From Devosia epidermidihirudinis (lineage in GTDB: Bacteria > Pseudomonadota > Alphaproteobacteria > Rhizobiales > Devosiaceae), in contig NZ_LANJ01000045.1 of NCBI RefSeq assembly GCF_000971295.1, forward strand, positions 1 through 64,000: DNA of 64,000 nucleotides, read 5' to 3'. The position numbers and the translations under genes are program-made. Positions 7,942-19,353 of the stretch are shown in pieces. The notes beneath the pieces are model-generated. The model was not told the origin of the DNA and ran no database searches. It saw only the letters and a list, made by a program, of their open reading frames with translations. Position 1 is the stretch's first letter. The number at the start of each line of letters is the position of its first letter.

Positions 7942-8967
7942 ATGCGTTACAAATCCCTTGGGGGAACGGGCTTGCTCGTCTCCGAAATTTGCCTGGGCAC
8001 CATGACTTTCGGCGGCGCCGGTTTTTGGACCGCAATCGGTCAGCTCGATCAGGGCGTGGCGGACAGCATTGTCGCCCGCGCGCTCGACGCCGGGGTCAAC
8101 TTCATTGATACCGCTGACGTCTATTCCGAAGGCCTGAGCGAAGAAATCACCGGCCGCGCCATCGTCAACTCCGGTCGCAAACGCAGCGATGTAGTGCTGG
8201 CAACCAAGCTCAATGGCCAGATGGGGCCCGGCCCCAATGATCGCGGCTCGTCGCGCGGCCACATCATGGATGCGGTCAAGGCGAGCCTCAAACGCCTCAA
8301 CACCGACTATATCGACCTCTACCAGATCCACGCGCAGGACAACCTGACCCCGGTCGAGGAGACCGTGCGGGCGTTGGAAGACCTGGTCCGCCAGGGCCAC
8401 GTTCGCTATGTCGGCGTCTCCAACTGGGCAGCGTGGCGCATCGTCAAGGCGCTGGGCGTGGCGGACAAAAACAACTGGGCGCGCTTCTCGACGCTACAGG
8501 CCTACTACACCATCGCAGGCCGGGACCTCGAACGCGAGATCGTGCCGATGATCGAGCAGGAGAAACTCGGCCTGATGGTGTGGAGCCCGCTGGCTGGCGG
8601 CTTGTTGAGCGGCAAATACAACCGCGACGGCACATCACCGGACGGTTCGCGCCGGGCCAATTTTGACTTCCCGCCAGTCAACCGGGACCGCGCTTTCGAC
8701 AGCATCGACGTGATGCGCGAGATTGGCGACGCCAAGGGCGTTTCCGTAGCCCGGATCGCGCTGGCCTGGCTGCTGCACCAGAAGCACGTCATGTCGGTCA
8801 TCGTCGGCGCCAAGTCGGTCGAGCAGCTCGACGACAATCTGGCAGCCGTCGACGTGGCCCTGACTGCCGACGAACTTCAGCGCCTCGACAAGGTCAGCGC
8901 CCTGCCCGCGGAATATCCCGGCTGGATGATCGAACGCCAACTCCGCAAGGCCAATCCGAACGACTGA
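7942..8967 (+). CDS. Aldo/keto reductase
   Basis: NAD(P)H-dependent oxidoreductase of the AKR superfamily, 341 residues, (beta/alpha)8 barrel. The catalytic tetrad can be placed: Asp and Tyr in 'FIDTADVYSEG', Lys in 'VVLATKLNG' and His in 'YIDLYQIHAQD'. The end 'HVMSVIVGAKSVEQLDDNLAA' is the usual cofactor-binding 'GAxxxxQL' motif. It resembles the YajO/YdjG-like branch that reduces aldehydes and ketones; the natural substrate is unknown. ATG at 7942 is preferred over ATG 7927 because AAGGAC precedes it and the family-conserved start MRYKSLGGTGL begins there. Confidence 0.9.
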   Translation: MRYKSLGGTGLLVSEICLGTMTFGGAGFWTAIGQLDQGVADSIVARALDAGVNFIDTADVYSEGLSEEITGRAIVNSGRKRSDVVLATKLNGQMGPGPNDRGSSRGHIMDAVKASLKRLNTDYIDLYQIHAQDNLTPVEETVRALEDLVRQGHVRYVGVSNWAAWRIVKALGVADKNNWARFSTLQAYYTIAGRDLEREIVPMIEQEKLGLMVWSPLAGGLLSGKYNRDGTSPDGSRRANFDFPPVNRDRAFDSIDVMREIGDAKGVSVARIALAWLLHQKHVMSVIVGAKSVEQLDDNLAAVDVALTADELQRLDKVSALPAEYPGWMIERQLRKANPND

Positions 8968-8991
8968 CGCGATCACCAGCACCCAAAATCG

Positions 8992-9020
8992 AGGCGGCGT
9001 TAACCAGCGCCGCCTTTTTT
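8992..9020 (+). terminator. Rho-independent terminator after aldo/keto reductase
   Basis: Stem AGGCGGCG (8992-8999) with CGCCGCCT (9008-9015), eight-base loop, then a run of T to 9020. It is 25 bp past the stop codon. Confidence 0.88.
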
Positions 9021-9085
9021 GTGCGCGGGGCTGAGGATACGGAGCGCGGAAGCGCTATTATGGCTGGGTAACAGAGACGGCGGCT

Positions 9086-10210
9086 ATGAGCGGCAACGGG
9101 CTTACACAATCAGCGCCAGCGCGGTTGGACGAAATCACCTCCGCACGCGGCATCGCTGCCTGCGTCGTGGTGCTCTACCACATCAACGCCTACGCCAATG
9201 GCGCGATTGCCGGAGCTTTCCCGCCTCTGCATTATGGCATTCTTGCCGTGGACTTCTTCTTCGTGCTGTCCGGCTTCATCCTCACCCATGTCTATCGGGA
9301 CGCCTGGCGCGCCGGCACCTATCGGCATGGGAGCTTTATGGGTAAGCGGTTTGCCCGCGTCTGGCCGCTCCATGCCGCGACGCTAATCGGCGTGGCGCTC
9401 ATCGTTCTCGCGGGCGCCCGCTTTGGCCTGTCGCCGGAATGGCACCCCACGATCAGCTCTTTCATCCTCAACGCCTTGATGCTGGATGCCGAAGGGCTGA
9501 CCCCTGAACTCGCCTGGAACCAGCCTGCATGGTCCATCGGCGCAGAGTGGTTTGCCTACCTGCTGTTTCCGATCTTTCTCATCGTCATCGACCGCCTCGG
9601 CAACAATAGTCTGCGCGCGGTCGCATGCGTGGTGGTGTTTCTGGTCTGCGCCGCTGCCTCTACGGCTCTGTTCCACGTCGACCTGATGGAGCTGACCTAT
9701 CAGGGTGGCGTGCTGCGCATCATCCCCTCGTTCCTGGCCGGTGTGGCGTTGCGCTATGCCTTTGATGGCGCGCTGGCCCGCGGCTGGGGCGGCAATGGCC
9801 CTCTAATCGACGGCGGGCTGCTCGCAGGCCTCATCCTGATGGTTGCCGCGGGCTATTTCGGCCTGCCCAATGCAGCGTTCTGGCCCATCATCATCGCCAT
9901 TCTGTTCCTGCTCGCGCTGCGGGCCCACAGCCAGACACCAACGCCGCTGCGCTACCCTGCCCTCGTCTGGCTCGGCGACATTTCCTACGCCATCTATCTG
10001 GTGCACGCGCCAGTACTGATGCTGGTCTATGGGGTGGGCGGCAAGCTGCTGAACGCGGATTCTACCCCGGCCCTGCTCGGCCTGGGCGCGCTTGCCTTCA
10101 TCATCTCGATCATCAGCGGATGGCTGGCACATGTGCTGATCGAGCGGCCTTCGCAATCCTGGCTAGTCGGCCTCGTTGGCGGTCGCCCAAAACCCGTCGC
10201 GGCCGAATAG
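9086..10210 (+). CDS. Acyltransferase family 3 (OafA/YrhL-like) membrane protein
   Basis: Integral membrane O-acyltransferase of 374 residues. The N-terminal signature is clear: 'LDEITSARGIAACVVVLYHINAYANG' carrying R and H of the catalytic region, and 'GILAVDFFFVLSGFILTHVY'. About ten transmembrane helices follow, and 'GDISYAIYLVHAPVLMLVYG' is the conserved late motif. Relatives add acetyl or succinyl groups to surface polysaccharides, O-antigen, Nod factors or antibiotics. No polysaccharide genes lie nearby, so the acceptor is unknown. Monocistronic, between two terminator-bounded units. Confidence 0.88.
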   Translation: MSGNGLTQSAPARLDEITSARGIAACVVVLYHINAYANGAIAGAFPPLHYGILAVDFFFVLSGFILTHVYRDAWRAGTYRHGSFMGKRFARVWPLHAATLIGVALIVLAGARFGLSPEWHPTISSFILNALMLDAEGLTPELAWNQPAWSIGAEWFAYLLFPIFLIVIDRLGNNSLRAVACVVVFLVCAAASTALFHVDLMELTYQGGVLRIIPSFLAGVALRYAFDGALARGWGGNGPLIDGGLLAGLILMVAAGYFGLPNAAFWPIIIAILFLLALRAHSQTPTPLRYPALVWLGDISYAIYLVHAPVLMLVYGVGGKLLNADSTPALLGLGALAFIISIISGWLAHVLIERPSQSWLVGLVGGRPKPVAAE

Positions 10211-10335
10211 GCAAACAGGCCAGATTCAGCGCTTCATATTGAGGTACGTGCCTAATTCGACGTAATGCCCATCGACGGATGCTGCCGACGTCTCTAGTCT
10301 CGCAGGAATTGAGGCTTCGAATTCCCGGATTTACT

Positions 10336-11268
10336 ATGCCCGTCGGCGTGTTTTACGCGATTGCCGCCTATTCGATTTATTCCTGTGGCGACGCCATCAT
10401 CAAAGGCTTCGGGCAAAGCCTATCCGTCTTCGAAATCGGTTTTTTCCTTGCGGTTTTTTCGCTGATCCCGGCGCTGTTCGTAAAACCCAAGGGCGAACGC
10501 TGGCGCGACAGCTTCAAGCTGGTGCATCCCAGACTGGTGCATCTGCGCTCGTTCACCGGCGTCGCCTCCTCGGTACTCGTCACCTATGCCTTTGTCACCA
10601 TCCCCTTCGCCGAGACCTACTCGCTGGTCTTCATGATGCCCTTCTTCATCACCGTCATGTCGGTGGTGTTGCTGAAGGAAAGGGTGGATGGTTTGCGCTG
10701 GGCCATGCTGGCACTCGGCTTTGTCGGCGTCATGCTGGTGGTTCGGCCCGGCTTCCGCGAACTCGAACTGGGCCACCTGGCGGCGCTATGCTGTGCCGTA
10801 TTTGGCGCGACGACGACCACCGTGCTGCGCGTGGTCGCCAGCGACGAAAAGCGCGTCAGCCTGATCGCCCTGCCCGCGCTCTACCTCGTGGTGGTCAATG
10901 CGGTATTGATGATCCCGACCTTCATCATGCCCACGCCCACCCAGTTTGCCCTGCTTGCAGTCAGCGGGGCCTTCATCGGCATGGGCCACTTGCTGCTGAT
11001 CGCGGCAACCCGCAACGCGCCCGCCAGCCAGGTCGCGCCCATTCAATATGTGCAGATCGTCTGGGCCATCGGCCTCGGCGCATTCTTCTACTTCGAATAC
11101 CCCGACCTCTTCGTTTATGCGGGTCTTGCCATCGTCGTGCTGTCGGGGCTGGTCAATGTGATCGTCGACGGTGCGCGCGCCCGCGTGGCGGGACGCTTTG
11201 CCGAATACCGGGCCCATCGCCCCGGCCCACCGACCAATATTACCGAAGTTCAGGGACCTGAAATTTAG
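10336..11268 (+). CDS. EamA/DMT family transporter (first of tandem pair)
   Basis: Drug/metabolite transporter with two EamA repeats and ten predicted transmembrane helices, 310 residues. It is closely related to the next gene: both begin MPVGV and share the segments FLAVFSLIPA/FTTSFSIIPA, GERWRDS(F/Y)KL, ERVDGLRWAMLALGFVGVMLVVRPG and PIQYVQIVWAI. Because the paralogs align from that methionine, ATG at 10336 is chosen over ATG 10279, which would add 19 residues without homology. Function is probably export of a small metabolite; the substrate is unknown. Confidence 0.85.
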   Translation: MPVGVFYAIAAYSIYSCGDAIIKGFGQSLSVFEIGFFLAVFSLIPALFVKPKGERWRDSFKLVHPRLVHLRSFTGVASSVLVTYAFVTIPFAETYSLVFMMPFFITVMSVVLLKERVDGLRWAMLALGFVGVMLVVRPGFRELELGHLAALCCAVFGATTTTVLRVVASDEKRVSLIALPALYLVVVNAVLMIPTFIMPTPTQFALLAVSGAFIGMGHLLLIAATRNAPASQVAPIQYVQIVWAIGLGAFFYFEYPDLFVYAGLAIVVLSGLVNVIVDGARARVAGRFAEYRAHRPGPPTNITEVQGPEI

Positions 11269-11355
11269 ACTTAAGACCCGGTCGACGCTCCCCACATCCG
11301 TTTGTATGGTAGTTGCGTCTTCCCCGAGTCTTTCCTCGTACTCTCAGGTACTTCG

Positions 11356-12240
11356 ATGCCCGTCGGCGTCCTTCTGGCCTTTTTGGCCTATGCCACGTTT
11401 TCCATGGCCGATGCACTGATCAAGGCCACAGGGCCGGCTATGTCGGTGTTCGAAATCGCGTTCTTCACCACCAGCTTCTCGATCATCCCGGCGATGCTGA
11501 CCAAGCGCGGCGAACGCTGGCGCGACAGCTACAAGCTCCGCCACCCGTGGCTGGTCCACTTGCGCTGCGCCACGGCCATCTCCGGCACGGCATGCGTGAT
11601 GTATGCCTTCACCCACATCCCCTTTGCAGAAGTCTATGCCATCGGCTTCCTCACCCCAATCATGGTGACGGCGCTGGGCGTGCTGGTGCTCAAGGAGCAT
11701 GTGGCGCTGCATCGCTGGCTACTGCTGATCATCAGCTTTCTCGGCGTCGTGCTGATTATTCGCCCCGGCCTGCGCGACCTGCAACTGGGCCATCTGGCTA
11801 TTCTCTGCAGCGTGTTTTTCGGCGGCATCACCACCATCATCCTGCGCCACGTCGCGCCTCGGGAACGCCGGGTCAGCCTTGTCGGGCTGCAGGTGGCCTA
11901 TTCCGGGATTTTCAACGGCGTGATGATGCTGCCGTTTTTCGTCGTTCCATCGCTGGAACAACTGGGCATTTTCCTCGGCATCGGCATTCTGGGCGGCACG
12001 GGAGGTCTGCTGCTCATCGCCGCCACCAAGCGCTCGCCCGCCAATGTCGTCGCGCCGGTGCAATATAGCCAGCTGATCTGGGCTATCGTCTTTGGCGCAG
12101 CGTTCTTTGGCGAATACCCCGACTATGTCGCGATCATCGGGCTCGTCATCGTGCTGTCGGCAGGGCTGGCCAACGTGCTCACCGAAAAGGTCAAAATCGT
12201 CTGGAAACCCCGCCTGTTCTTCTTCCGAACCGGGCTCTAG
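11356..12240 (+). CDS. EamA/DMT family transporter (second of tandem pair)
   Basis: A 294-residue paralog of the preceding transporter, again ten hydrophobic segments in two EamA repeats. Conserved pieces are GERWRDSYKLRHPWLVHLR, FAEVYAIGFLTPIMVTALGV, and ANVVAPVQYSQLIWAIVFG. ATG at 11356 is used (preceded by CAGGTA); an upstream TTG at 11302 is judged spurious. The 87 bp between the two genes hold no strong terminator, so they may be co-transcribed. They differ enough that either a shared substrate or specialisation is possible. Confidence 0.85.
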   Translation: MPVGVLLAFLAYATFSMADALIKATGPAMSVFEIAFFTTSFSIIPAMLTKRGERWRDSYKLRHPWLVHLRCATAISGTACVMYAFTHIPFAEVYAIGFLTPIMVTALGVLVLKEHVALHRWLLLIISFLGVVLIIRPGLRDLQLGHLAILCSVFFGGITTIILRHVAPRERRVSLVGLQVAYSGIFNGVMMLPFFVVPSLEQLGIFLGIGILGGTGGLLLIAATKRSPANVVAPVQYSQLIWAIVFGAAFFGEYPDYVAIIGLVIVLSAGLANVLTEKVKIVWKPRLFFFRTGL

Positions 12241-12245
12241 AAACA

Positions 12246-12276
12246 AAAAGGCCCGCATCCGAGATGCGGGCCTTTT
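12246..12276. terminator. Bidirectional terminator between eamA pair and alaS
   Basis: Stem GGCCCGCATC/GATGCGGGCC (12250-12259 with 12262-12271) with A residues before and T residues after it, so it can end both the plus-strand transporter mRNA and the minus-strand alaS mRNA. Confidence 0.88.
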
Positions 12277-12291
12277 GCTATTCTTGTTCGC

Positions 12292-14931
<2,640 letters not shown>

Positions 14932-15070
14932 ATTAGGCTTTCATCGCGGGACTGGCGCATGCTGGCGCCATAGAGTTTCGGCTGGCTTTCTATCGTGCTG
15001 CCTGCGGGAATGTCCAGCATTGCGGCATGTTTGCGACGAATGCCGTTTGATTGCGTAACAAAGGCCTTAT

Positions 15071-15103
15071 CAAAAACCAAAAGGCACCGCTTGCGCGATG
15101 CCT
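15071..15103 (-). terminator. Rho-independent terminator after recA
   Basis: On minus: GGCATCGC (15102-15095), loop GCAA, GCGGTGCC (15090-15083) with one mismatch pair, followed by a T-rich tract TTTTGGTTTTTG. Confidence 0.75.
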
Positions 15104-15132
15104 CTCGATTATCCCTGCATGGGGAGAATGGT

Positions 15133-16206
15133 CTATTCGTCGTCGGCCGCGCTGTCGTCGCCACCGGCCACCAGCAGCACTTCACCGAGCAGACCCGAGC
15201 TCTCCCGCACACCCTGTTCAATGGTGTTGGCAATGGCCGGGTTGTCCTTGAGGAACTGGCGCGAATTCTCACGGCCCTGCCCCAGACGCTGGCTATCCCA
15301 GGAGAACCAGGCGCCGGATTTCTCGATAATGCCGGACTTGACGCCCAGATCGAGCAATTCGCCGGTCTTGGAGATGCCTTCGCCATACATGATGTCGAAT
15401 TCGACCTGACGGAATGGAGGAGCAAGCTTGTTCTTGACCACCTTCACGCGGGTCTGGTTACCCACGATCTCTTCGCGATCCTTCAGCGCGCCAATGCGGC
15501 GGATATCGAGACGAACTGAAGCATAGAACTTGAGCGCATTACCACCAGTGGTGGTTTCTGGCGAACCATACATCACACCGATCTTCATGCGTATCTGGTT
15601 GATGAAGATCACCAGGCACTTGGACTTGGAGATCGACGAGGTCAGCTTGCGCATGGCCTGGCTCATCAGACGCGCCTGAAGGCCCGGCAGAGAATCGCCC
15701 ATTTCGCCTTCAAGTTCGGCGCGCGGGGTGAGCGCCGCAACCGAATCGACCACCAGCACGTCGATGGCGCCGGAACGCACCAGAGTATCGGTAATTTCGA
15801 GAGCCTGTTCGCCGGCGTCTGGCTGGGAGATCAGCAGATCGTCGACGCTGACGCCAAGCTTGCGGGCATAGATCGGGTCCAGAGCGTGTTCCGCGTCAAC
15901 GAAGGCGCAGATGCCGCCAGCCTTTTGGGCTTCGGCAATAACGTGCAGCGCCAGCGTGGTCTTACCCGAGCTTTCAGGCCCGAAAATCTCAACGATTCGG
16001 CCCTTTGGCAGGCCACCAATGCCCAGCGCAATATCAAGACCAAGCGAGCCCGTGGAGATCGACTCGACCTCAATCGACGAGGCTTCGCCGAGGCGCATGA
16101 TCGACCCCTTGCCAAAATTACGCTCGATCTGGCTGAGCGCAGCAGCAAGAGCCTTATCTTTATCCATCGATCCACCTTCAACTACACGAAGCGGCGCGTT
16201 AGCCAT
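15133..16206 (-). CDS. recA: Recombinase RecA
   Basis: DNA-strand-exchange ATPase and LexA co-protease. 357 residues. Walker A is GPESSGKT at residues 76-83, Walker B region '[11 protein letters not shown]', then '[20 protein letters not shown]' (loop L1 region) and '[30 protein letters not shown]' (loop L2 region). The C-terminus is acidic (DDSAADDE) as usual. Start ATG 16206. It is transcribed alone, with SOS-box-like elements in its promoter (16290-16332). Confidence 0.98.
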   Translation of the reverse strand: MANAPLRVVEGGSMDKDKALAAALSQIERNFGKGSIMRLGEASSIEVESISTGSLGLDIALGIGGLPKGRIVEIFGPESSGKTTLALHVIAEAQKAGGICAFVDAEHALDPIYARKLGVSVDDLLISQPDAGEQALEITDTLVRSGAIDVLVVDSVAALTPRAELEGEMGDSLPGLQARLMSQAMRKLTSSISKSKCLVIFINQIRMKIGVMYGSPETTTGGNALKFYASVRLDIRRIGALKDREEIVGNQTRVKVVKNKLAPPFRQVEFDIMYGEGISKTGELLDLGVKSGIIEKSGAWFSWDSQRLGQGRENSRQFLKDNPAIANTIEQGVRESSGLLGEVLLVAGGDDSAADDE

Positions 16207-16289
16207 CTATTCTCTCCTTATTTCACGCTCAGAGGGGCTGCGCAACGCGCCGTCACCGCTGGTGGACATGCATTGAATGTGCGCTATTT

Positions 16290-16332
16290 GTTCTCATTTT
16301 GTTTCCGCCATGTCAATGGACAAAATGAGAAC
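16290..16332 (-). promoter_or_regulatory. recA promoter with paired LexA-type boxes
   Basis: GTTCTCATTTTGT (16290-16302) and its exact complement (16320-16332) form an inverted repeat separated by 17 bp. Each arm extends to a near-match of the alphaproteobacterial LexA box GTTC-N7-GTTC (GTTC-N7-GTTT at 16290-16304 on plus, GTTC-N7-GTCC at 16332-16318 on minus). A -35 hexamer TTGACA (16316-16311, minus) lies between the arms; the -10 is weak. Binding by LexA is inferred from family knowledge. Confidence 0.7.
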
Positions 16333-16370
16333 ATCGGAACATCAATTGCCGTACCTGGCAGAGAATCGGC

Positions 16371-16386
16371 CCAACGTCGACGTTGG
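16371..16386. promoter_or_regulatory. Palindromic operator upstream of the sugar-oxidation unit
   Basis: A perfect 16-bp palindrome, CCAACGTCGACGTTGG, stands 96 bp before the ATG of the AraD1-like gene. The form (CG-centred even palindrome) suits a LacI- or GntR-type repressor; no regulator gene is adjacent. Confidence 0.5.
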
Positions 16387-16482
16387 CACCAATAAGTATG
16401 ATTTTTGAGCTTGCATCGAAACACGATGTTGCGTTCTATGCCGCCCAACGGGGCCCTCGGGCAGCAGGCGGAGGAGCCGCAC

Positions 16483-17478
16483 ATGAATCTCATCCAGTTT
16501 TTCGATACCAATGGCGCGCGCGCCGTCGCTTCGGTTGAGGGCGGCGTTGCCCGAACGGTCATCGGTGCCTCCAGCGTTTATCAGCTGGCCATCGAGGCCC
16601 TCTCCGGCCATGGCGGGCTCGGCGAGTTGATCGCGGCCAAGGGCCTCGGCGATATCGTCGACCGCGATGCCATCCTCGCCGAGGGGCGTATGCTGTCGCC
16701 TATCGACCATCCCGATCCCGCCCATCTCTATGTCACCGGCACGGGACTGACCCATCTCGGCTCCGCCGCCACGCGCGATGCGATGCACACCGCCAATAGC
16801 GGTTCGGCTGAAGTTGGCCTGACCGACACCATGAAGATGTTCCGCATGGGCCTCGAGGGCGGCAAACCTGCCGAGGGCCTCAAGGGCGTGCAGCCTGAAT
16901 GGTTCTATAAGGGCAATGGCTATTCGGTGATCAATCCCGGCCACCCGATCCCCTCCCCGGGCTTCGCGCTCGACGCCGGCGAAGAGCCCGAAATCGCTGG
17001 CATCTATGTGATCGACCAGAACGGCCAGCCGCGTCGCCTCGGCTTCGCCCTCGCCAATGAATTCTCCGATCACGTGACCGAGCGGCAGAACTACCTCTAC
17101 CTCGCCCATTCCAAGCTCCGCGCCTGCGCCTTTGGCCCAGAGCTCCGCGTGGGCAACCTGCCGGCCCATGTGGATGGCATGTCGCGCATCTACCGAGACG
17201 GCAAGGTGATCTGGGAAAAGCCATTCCTCAGCGGCGAGGACAATATGAGCCATTCCATCGCCAACCTCGAATATCACCACTTCAAATATGAGCTGTTCCG
17301 CAATCCGGGCGATGTGCATGTGCATATGTTCGGCACGGCGACGCTCAGCTTTGCCGATGGCATCAAGACCCAGGCCGACGATGTCTTCGAAATCGAGGAA
17401 TCCCAGTTTGGCGCGGCGTTGCGCAATCCGGTTCGTCAGGAACAGGACCATCCTGTGATCGTCGGCAACGTCTATTGA
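16483..17478 (+). CDS. AraD1/GguC family protein (fumarylacetoacetate hydrolase superfamily)
   Basis: A 331-residue protein of the FAH superfamily, of the GguC/AraD1 type found in sugar-catabolic loci of alpha- and betaproteobacteria. Recognisable segments are 'MNLIQFFDTNGARAVASVEGG', 'YVTGTGLTHLGSAATRDAMH', 'GYSVINPGHPIPSPGFALDAGEEPEIAGIYVID' and the metal-site region 'FRNPGDVHVHMFGTATLSFADG'. Relatives dehydrate or cleave 2-keto-3-deoxy sugar acids, which fits the aldose dehydrogenase 57 bp downstream. The ATG at 16483 has a strong GGAGGA; a more upstream start (16405) is unlikely. The exact reaction is inference. Confidence 0.82.
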   Translation: MNLIQFFDTNGARAVASVEGGVARTVIGASSVYQLAIEALSGHGGLGELIAAKGLGDIVDRDAILAEGRMLSPIDHPDPAHLYVTGTGLTHLGSAATRDAMHTANSGSAEVGLTDTMKMFRMGLEGGKPAEGLKGVQPEWFYKGNGYSVINPGHPIPSPGFALDAGEEPEIAGIYVIDQNGQPRRLGFALANEFSDHVTERQNYLYLAHSKLRACAFGPELRVGNLPAHVDGMSRIYRDGKVIWEKPFLSGEDNMSHSIANLEYHHFKYELFRNPGDVHVHMFGTATLSFADGIKTQADDVFEIEESQFGAALRNPVRQEQDHPVIVGNVY

Positions 17479-17535
17479 TCTTGAAGCGCGCGGACTAACA
17501 TGTCAGTTATCCCTCCACACTCCTGGAGGGATACC

Positions 17536-18546
17536 ATGACGGCTCGCGCCTTCGAAAAACGCCGCGTCGGTCAGACGTCGCTTGAGATCACCACGCTTGG
17601 CCTCGGCGCCGCCAGCCTCGCTGGAATTTTTAGCCGCGTCCCGGCCGATCAAGCGCGCGCCACCGTCGCGCATGCCCTCGAAGTCGGCATTAATTACGTC
17701 GACACCGCCCCCCAATATGGCCTTGGCCGATCCGAGCATCTTGTTGGCGATGTGCTCCGCGAAGGGCGTGACGGCGTCGTGTTATCCAGCAAGGTTGGCC
17801 GCCTGCTGACGCCCGTCAGCGACGCGGAACAGGACAAGGGCGCCTGGGTGGATCCCCTGCCCTTCAACCAGGTCTATGACTATTCCTATGACGGCATCAT
17901 GCGGTCGTATGAGGACAGCATTCAGCGCCTCGGGCTGAACAGCATCGACATGCTGTTTGTGCACGACATTGGCGTCACCACGCATGGCGTCGAGGGCAAT
18001 AAGCCACTGTGGAAGCAGCTGGAAACCGGCGGCTACAAGGCTCTCCGCGAGCTGCGCGACGGCGGCGCCATCAAGGCCATTGGCCTCGGCGTCAACGAGT
18101 GGGAAGTGCTGATGGCCGCCTTCGAGCTGGGCGATTGGGACGCGTTCCTGCTCGCCGGCCGCTACACGCTGCTCGAACAGACCTCGCTCGACCCCTTCAT
18201 GTCCACCTGCGTCAAGCGCGGCGCATCGGTGATCATCGGCGGCCCGTTCAACTCGGGCATTCTCGTCGGCGGCGACAAATTCAACTACGCCAAGGCGCCC
18301 GACGAAATCATCACCAAGGTTCGCGCGCTCGAGGCGGTTTGCAAGGACTTCAACGTGCCCCTGCCCGCCGCAGCGCTGCAATTCCCGCTGCTCCACCCTG
18401 CAGTCTGCAACGTGCTGCCCGGCCCGAAATCCCCTGCAGAACTCGATGGCATTCTGGAGTGGTGGGATGTCGAGATTCCAGCCGAGCTCTGGAAGACACT
18501 GGAAGCCAAGGACCTGCTGGCACCGGGTACGCCGATCGGGGCGTAA
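17536..18546 (+). CDS. Aldo/keto reductase, D-threo-aldose 1-dehydrogenase-like
   Basis: A 336-residue AKR protein related to D-threo-aldose (L-fucose/L-galactose) 1-dehydrogenases and pyridoxal dehydrogenase. Catalytic Asp/Tyr lie in 'INYVDTAPQYGLGRSEHLVGDVLR', Lys in 'VVLSSKVGRLL', and His in 'IDMLFVHDIG'. The end 'VCNVLPGPKSPAELDGILEWW' is typical. ATG 17536 is chosen because TGGAGGG precedes it; a GTG/ATG further up would add twelve residues. With the AraD1-like protein it suggests oxidation of a free aldose to lactone or sugar acid and onward breakdown without phosphorylation (inference). Confidence 0.85.
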   Translation: MTARAFEKRRVGQTSLEITTLGLGAASLAGIFSRVPADQARATVAHALEVGINYVDTAPQYGLGRSEHLVGDVLREGRDGVVLSSKVGRLLTPVSDAEQDKGAWVDPLPFNQVYDYSYDGIMRSYEDSIQRLGLNSIDMLFVHDIGVTTHGVEGNKPLWKQLETGGYKALRELRDGGAIKAIGLGVNEWEVLMAAFELGDWDAFLLAGRYTLLEQTSLDPFMSTCVKRGASVIIGGPFNSGILVGGDKFNYAKAPDEIITKVRALEAVCKDFNVPLPAAALQFPLLHPAVCNVLPGPKSPAELDGILEWWDVEIPAELWKTLEAKDLLAPGTPIGA

Positions 18547-18589
18547 TTTGAGACTGGAGCGCGGGGGACCGTTTCCGCCCCCTCGGAGA

Positions 18590-18670
18590 CCTCATGGTAA
18601 GCTTGTCGAACCATGGGGGTGTGCACGCAATGGTGCCACGACCTCGTCCTTCGACAAGCTCAGGATGAGC
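18590..18670. repeat. Intergenic palindrome, family B
   Basis: CTCATGGTAAGCTTGTCGAA followed after a spacer by CCTCGTCCTTCGACAAGCTC and AGGATGAG; the two halves are complementary (TTGTCGAA core). The same family occurs at 24320-24414 and 39728-39766. Confidence 0.8.
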
Positions 18671-18705
18671 TCTGATGAGGGGCTGGACCCATCCCACCAC
18701 AATCA

Positions 18706-18885
18706 TCACCCTCGGGCCCGACCCGAGGGCTATACACCTTTCGAAGCGCCCTCAGTCTTGCCCGAGCGTGACTACCAGTTGCAGACCAAATCCCACTCAC
18801 CGGCGCTGTCCTCGGACTGGATCCGAGGACCACTCACGGCTTGTGCCGTGCTGACGGTGACCCTCGGGTCAAGCCGGAGGGTGTG
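18706..18885. repeat. Intergenic palindromes, family C cluster
   Basis: Several short hairpins built on CCCTCGG/CCGAGGG: CCTCGGGCCCGACCCGAGG near 18710-18729, GTCCTCGGACTGGATCCGAG near 18808-18828, CACGGC-TTGT-GCCGTG near 18836-18850 and CCCTCGGGTC-AAGC-CGGAGGG near 18861-18881. The same elements recur at 63893-63966. With family B they fill the 415 bp between 18547 and 18961; no gene is seen there. Confidence 0.75.
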
Positions 18886-18961
18886 AAGGGCGTATTGGCT
18901 CTCGCTGGCAGATCAGGCAACCAGGTCGAGCTACAACAGAGCTTCGCCCAGAGGTTCAACC

Positions 18962-19351
18962 TCAGTTCAAATCCAGCGCATAGGGCTTGAGCACTTCGAG
19001 GGGGATCAGGCCAAGCACGGCCTGGTTCGTCGCGCGGAGATAGATGCGCGGCGCCATGCGAGCCTCGTGAGCCTGTAGCCACCGCCCGGCCACGAGGCAC
19101 CAGCGATTGCCGGCCACCAGGCCCGGAAACGCGAACTGCGGCATGGGCGTCGACAGATCATTTCCGACCGCTTTGGAAAAAGCCAGAAACGCTTCGCTTG
19201 CCTCGATGCACACCAGATGCACCGCTGCACTGTCTGGCCCGGCGGCACAATAGCCGGTGCGGAAGAAGCCGGTGAGCGGGTCGGACGAGCAAGGTTGCAG
19301 GGCTTCGCCGAGTACGTTCAGCTCACCCTGGCCTTCGACGCCGCCGATCAT
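18962..19351 (-). CDS. DUF2237 family protein
   Basis: About 129 residues, matching the DUF2237 family in full: 'NVLGEALQPCSSDPLTGFFRTGYCAAGPDSAAVHLVC', 'SKAVGNDLSTPMPQFAFPGLVAGNRWCLVAGRWLQAH' and 'APRIYLRATNQAVLGLIPLEVLKPYA'. Conserved Cys residues sit in QPCSSD, YCAAG, LVCIE and RWCLV. The function of the family is not known. The ATG at 19351 is used; an in-frame GTG at 19357 overlaps the cckA stop codon, so the gene is likely translated from the cckA mRNA. Confidence 0.85.
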   Translation of the reverse strand: MIGGVEGQGELNVLGEALQPCSSDPLTGFFRTGYCAAGPDSAAVHLVCIEASEAFLAFSKAVGNDLSTPMPQFAFPGLVAGNRWCLVAGRWLQAHEARMAPRIYLRATNQAVLGLIPLEVLKPYALDLN

Positions 19352-19353
19352 GT

